From Struthidea cinerea (taxonomy: Eukaryota > Chordata > Aves > Passeriformes > Corcoracidae), in NCBI GenBank assembly GCA_013397865.1, contig VZTI01001048.1, positions 1,084,469 through 1,148,468 on the forward strand: 64,000 bases of DNA. The letters run 5' to 3'. Below, piece after piece: positions 62,621 through 64,000 of this stretch. A program made the position numbers and the translations under genes. The notes below the pieces were generated by a model. That model did not search any database, had not been told where the DNA came from, and was given only the letters and a program-made list of their open reading frames with translations. Positions within the stretch are counted from its first letter, which is position 1, and each line of letters opens with the position of its first letter.

Positions 62621-64000
62621 TCCAGAAAATTCTTTAGTCAATTATTTGAAGGACAACATTATTTCCAATGAAAAATAAAGGAAATTCAGTTTATTTGTTA
62701 TGAACTGTTAACTTTGATGTAAATCCATTATAATATTTATGAAAGACACTACTATGCATGCGTGTCTGATTTGTCCACAAGTTTGGTAGAAAAGTAAATG
62801 CTTAGATTTTCAAAAGCCTGATAAGTGTAATCTGGAGAAATTTGGCTAAACAGCTCACACCAATACTCCAATGGGAACTGAGCATGTATAAAACCTTTGT
62901 AGGATTAAACCACTGGATTGATTGTCATTCCATAAAGAAGAGAAGCTGTGTAAAGTAATAGGGGAAGTAATTTCATTTTTATTTCTCTTGATAGTCACCT
63001 ATGTTATGTTTTAATTTACCTTTAAGTCAACAGAAGTGGAATTCCAACCGATACAGGATTCTAAGTGAATGCTTCCAGTGGGGCTTGATGGTGCTGGTAT
63101 CTGCAGTGTACCAATCCATCAGAACCACAGTTCTGAAGCTCTTCTGCAGATTTCTGAGCTTTTGTGCATATCTCAATGGAAATTATTTCAAGGCTTCTAC
63201 AGTGCATTGTAATAATGGCAAACCAAAAAATCAGATCTCTCCAAACATCTGGACAGCAATCAAAGAACACTGTTAAGCACTTGTTCCCGTGCCTTTTCCC
63301 ACTCATTTGCTGTTAAAGAAAGGATGCCAGAAAATTCTTTATGTATGGGTTTATGTTTCAGGAATTACAGTAAGCTCCTCCTTCAGCAAATATTTCTGCA
63401 GTATCTTATAATCCAATCCAGGAGCCAAGGACTGAATGGGTATGAAATCTAAATGTCTTCTCACATTTGCTTACAGATCACTTACAGATCTTTTACTTCC
63501 AGTGCCAGTTCAGTTTGGAGATGCTGAGGCATGCAGAGAATTTACTACTAACCCTATTGTGCAGAGAAACACCAAGGCTCCATACTTATTCAATGTAATA
63601 TCTCTGTTTCTCAAAATCATAGAAAAAATTAGAATTAGAAATTGAAATTAGACCCAACTTCAAAGTTAATTCACTTTTTTCAGGGTATTTCAAACCATCT
63701 GACAGGGTTAAATATCATCATCATTTTCCTCCTTTTAACTGATGACTAAAATATTCATGAGGACAAATAACTTCTCAATATCATACTAGTTTGGAACAGA
63801 AGATTTACTTCCATGTTCCCTGAAAGGTAATTGAGATATTTCTGTAGATCTAAAGGCAGCCAGGATATTACTCCAGATCTCATGTCTCAAAGTTTCATAC
63901 TCCTTTTATTAGGCTTTAACTAAAGGACTTCAGTCATCGGGACATTCAGTTCACAGGAATTTTTAATAATGTAGTAAAAGAGATGGTCTCTTCTCCCTTC

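Larger units (their letters stand above)
39100..64000. other. Gene desert, no conserved gene recognised
   Basis: About 25 kb in which ORFs are short, lack domains and look random on both strands. What I can name in it is limited: MIR and CR1 relics, microsatellites, short tandem and direct repeats, a hairpin, paired TCF/LEF-type motifs and one small GC-rich ORF region near 49.8 kb. Small exons of a large gene could be missed by eye. Confidence 0.5.

Noticed and set aside
1..64000. Bacterial-type systems, CRISPR arrays, tRNA or rRNA genes, intact endogenous retrovirus
   Set aside because: I saw no spaced identical repeats, no rRNA or tRNA-like sequence that I recognise, and no gag/pol/env similarity in any reading frame. 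The window is vertebrate-like nuclear DNA.

Overview
This window looks like vertebrate nuclear DNA, most likely from a bird or another sauropsid. One gene has spliced exons with GT-AG introns, coding density is very low, and the background is AT-rich. There is one CpG island, and the few recognisable transposon remnants are old CR1 LINE pieces and one possible MIR-type SINE. I see no bacterial, plasmid, phage or CRISPR feature, and no intact retrovirus.

Left part (1-16,460): a minus-strand gene for lysosomal phospholipase A2 (PLA2G15, group XV). Five coding exons can be placed to the base (exons 2-6), and all their splice phases agree. Together they supply exactly the residues equivalent to 43-412 of the 412-residue mammalian enzyme. 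The catalytic Ser/Asp/His triad, the oxyanion-loop Asp, the conserved cysteines and four N-glycosylation sites are intact. Exon 1, with the signal peptide, is not visible. It most likely lies in the run of 417 Ns (15,786-16,202) inside the CpG island that should be the promoter. GC boxes and a roughly 50-bp tandem duplication sit on the upstream flank of the gap.

Middle (16,460-31,500): about 14 kb with no supportable protein gene. It holds two CR1 relics, a degenerate 36-bp tandem repeat and one palindromic E-box. It is followed by a single-exon plus-strand GPCR of 336 residues (30,376-31,386) that belongs with the leukotriene B4 receptors, with a clear poly(A) signal 100 bp after the stop. 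The two genes are divergent, with about 14 kb between their 5' ends.

Right part (31,500-64,000): a gene desert in which I can support no conserved gene. It contains microsatellites, short tandem duplications, a hairpin, a 40-bp direct repeat, a MIR-like and a CR1-like relic, a small GC-rich patch near 38.9-39.1 kb, and a few weak candidate small ORFs.

One gene encodes a lysosomal enzyme that releases fatty acids from phospholipids and the other a receptor for an arachidonate-derived lipid mediator. A functional link between them is speculation. I found no convincing new biological system. The most useful leads are the missing first exon, the divergent LTB4R-like receptor, and several unexplained repeats.
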